Origin: Gibbula magus
Lineage: Eukaryota > Mollusca > Gastropoda > Trochida > Trochidae
DNA length: 64,000 nucleotides
Reading direction: 5' to 3'
Assembly (NCBI GenBank): GCA_936450465.1
Contig: OW388299.1
Coordinates: 41,737,548 to 41,801,547 of the forward strand
The notes under the pieces are model-generated. The model was not told the origin of the DNA. It saw nothing but the letters and a program-made list of their open reading frames with translations, and did not search any database. Numbering within the stretch: the stretch's first letter is position 1; every line of letters begins with the position of its first letter. A program made the translations under genes and the position numbers. Shown piece by piece: positions 61,629-64,000 of the stretch.

Positions 61629-63060
61629 ACATGATTAACAAAATGTTCATCTTTCACAACACATTAAAACCATTTTAGACATTTACAAATTTCCTAACTT
61701 AACCAAACATCTATGAGCCATAATATTCGGTTAATCATTCTGTCAGCAGTAATGTGATGGAAGATGTTCACACCTTTTCATTTTCAGATGTTTCAAGTAA
61801 GTTGACCTTGTACTCAGTGTAAAGAAAATGGTAGTGATCTAGAGATCATGTGGCTAGGCTATCTTCAATACTCAGATTTCCCTTTGTGTATATCGTAATG
61901 TTCAGACACAATTGTTAGATTAACTTTAGATCGCGTTGTAAAGGAAACCCAAGGGTGTACAACGTGAGTTCATTGTTGACACTTGACACTAATGAATCTG
62001 CAAATTAGTTTTTCAGAAGGACTTGAAAAACAAAATGTTCATCTTTCACAATCTCACAAAATTAACACATTTTGGACAATCACACATTAAGCAGATAACT
62101 TAACGAGACATGTACGAACTTTAACAATTCTTTAATTAATCTGTCACAAAATTGTTCCCCTTGTTCAGGTATTTTTCACATAAAAAAAGTGTGTACTTTG
62201 TACTAAGTATTAATACAGTGGTAATTATGAAACACCGTCTGGAGAGGTGATGTATTCGACTGGTTACACATCAGCAACTCTTCACCTGAGAAGCAGGCTG
62301 TCTTCAGTCAACAAAACCGTGTTCAAATTTAAAAGACCTACAACTTTTGAATATCAGTATTTTAATTACTATGCAACGACATTGTCTAAAAGTTTTCCCT
62401 GTCGCAACTTACATCGTTCTGAAGACATGGTTCCAAAGTATTTATAATATTCCACAAATTTTACATATTTTTTGGATATAGAAAAAGTTTCAATGCATTG
62501 ATACGAGAGTCATGTATACACTGTTTTCCAAAAGAGACGCCTACCATATATCTTATCAGATTTCGTAAAACACTATAATGAGCTGTTTAACAATATTTTA
62601 GCATTATGAAGTTGCACCATTTCTGCAAAATATATTTAAATTTCAGAAGTTGTCAGGTCACAAAAGAATGGCCATTGTTGAATGAGACAAATGAATTGTT
62701 CAGTTTTCGATCAGTGCTTGATCAGAAAAAAATTTTGAAACCGATTTTCATACAATCAAGAGCAACAATACAGGCACACATTCGCATGGAAGTGAAGATG
62801 ACGCTACAGATGTACGTGGTTACGGTGAGCAAGTGAATCAACTGGAAATAGTGGTCCTCATTGGGCCTGGTTTTCATGAATGTTTTTGACTCGAATCATA
62901 GTTTGTCCACGATTTCAATGGACGTTCATATCAATTTGTTTTCAGCATAACTTGGAGACCACCATTGATTATATTTCAGAAATTATTTTACTTTTCATTT
63001 TAATGAAAATCAAGTAGGCGTTTCTTTTGGCCGACAGTGTATTAAATAGAGGATACTAAA
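61629..63060. other. No gene recognised
   Basis: One stretch, 62646-62823, is bounded by TTTAAATTTCAG and ACG|GTGAGC and stays open in one frame. It could be an internal exon, but I recognise no motif in it. Confidence 0.3.
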
Positions 63061-63063
63061 CGA

Positions 63064-63176
63064 CCTTCCATTTAATATCATTTGTATTAATCAAGTTAAT
63101 GATTTTGTTATCAAACTAGTGAAAGCGAATGTAGTAAATTATTTTTGAACGTAGTGAAACGTTCATTAAATGGAAG
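63064..63176. repeat. Small inverted repeat
   Basis: CTTCCATTTAAT (63065-63076) pairs perfectly with ATTAAATGGAAG (63165-63176) around an AT-rich centre. CCGACAGTGT recurs on both outer sides (63033 and 63228). Confidence 0.55.
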
Positions 63177-63635
63177 ATATTGTGTTATTATGTGTATTAC
63201 TCGCCCGGTTTAGTCAATTAAAATCGCCGACAGTGTGCTGAACTAAATGTTCACAGTCACATACCATTTAACGGAGATACATAAAATGCAACTGCACACT
63301 AGTGTCGTGTCATACTTGTAGTGTAATATTGTATATATATACAGGGGTAATATTGCCGTATTAATACACCATGAGAATATTTTACATTTTCCATCAAATA
63401 GTATATTTTTACTTCACAGGATGAGATAAACATAATATTCGACTAAAAATGTCAAATGTCCTCGCTATTAAATTTAAGATATTATGCATTGTTTGTAAAT
63501 GACGTTCATATTTATGAATGGAGCATCCAGGGTGCCTTGCTTAATTGCGGTTTTCTTGTGATGTCCTCCTATTGTTACGATGTCATAATATGATTGAAGC
63601 GTTATTTACCGAGGAGAACATGTTATTTCACTCAG

Positions 63636-63678
63636 TGAAAATACGGATTTTATTTTAACCGATAAATGCCGTATTTCA
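63636..63678. repeat. Small hairpin near TGATGTCC/GATGTCATAA sites
   Basis: TGAAAATACGG (63636-63646) pairs with CCGTATTTCA (63669-63678). Upstream ACTCAGTG and downstream ACGACTG resemble the centres of the larger palindromes in the window. Confidence 0.5.
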
Positions 63679-64000
63679 CGACTGAAAATATAATAAACTG
63701 CAGTATTTTCCAGGAGCGAATAATAAACACAATTACAGCGACAACATCACCACAGCTTTTGTGTACATCAGGCACCATTATCTTTCATTTATCTGTAAAC
63801 AACACTGACAGATACTGAACTACCATTGCCTTTGAATTGGGGTATATTTGCTGTTACTGCTGTCATTGTTTTGTTGTACAGTCCCTGTTGCAGTAACAAC
63901 AAAGCAGCAACTGTGACTACGGCACGACACTGAGTTCTTATGTACATCACATGTGTCTACCTCCCATCTGTCCTGCAAATAACATTGACAAATACTCTGC

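Overview
The window is AT-rich animal DNA, most likely from a gastropod mollusc of the abalone/top-shell type. This is an inference from a tRNA-derived SINE family whose tail ends in a TTAAACCCAACTCATCTCACC-like motif (in pieces at 4.9, 16.7, 48.5 and 57.2 kb), from GAGT-repeat plus 'AACGCCGCTTCGGCAG' elements, and from many short palindromic elements. No complete ordinary host protein-coding gene is visible. Recognisable coding sequence is transposon-derived, or belongs to a P2X7-C-terminus-like zinc domain gene that may itself be part of a transposon.

Region 1 (1-9060). A spliced DDE-transposase-type gene lies on the + strand at 1104-5876. It has six exons with matching intron phases, but carries a frameshift, two in-frame stops and a damaged splice acceptor. 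It converges on a minus-strand gene (8805-7875) with the Cys-rich domain found at the C-terminus of P2X7 receptors. The region stops abruptly at 9060, next to a TTAA, where a paralogous copy at 55.86 kb continues without it. I infer that 1-9060 is the right part of one large TTAA-type (Kolobok-like) transposon carrying both genes.

Region 2 (9061-21203). A segment of about 5.7 kb is duplicated, in the same orientation, at 55861-61628. In the first copy it is split by a 6395-bp insertion (9358-15752) with GGGTATAGTCTA terminal inverted repeats and TTAA target duplications. The second copy preserves the empty site. The insertion contains a Penelope-type GIY-YIG remnant fused to a (TA)n tract.

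Region 3 (21.2-28 kb). This holds tandem repeats of about 170 bp and about 150 bp, a 354-bp TTAA MITE with 21-bp perfect inverted repeats, and the 3' end of a second GIY-YIG retroelement with a hammerhead-like tail.

Region 4 (28.15-31.60 kb). A nearly full-length CR1/L2-type LINE (endonuclease plus reverse transcriptase, two frameshifts, one stop) sits inside the second unit of a tandem duplication of about 300 bp.

Region 5 (32-55 kb). Noncoding DNA with an inverted pair of 'ATTGGCCCAGTT' repeats, a Tc1-like transposase remnant (minus, 39.1 kb), a LINE 3' remnant (40.9-41.8 kb), tRNA-derived SINEs and a large nested palindrome at 43.5 kb. Region 6 (55.2-61.6 kb) is the second copy of the duplicated segment, with its own palindromic insertion. 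Region 7 (61.6-64 kb) is noncoding with small palindromes.
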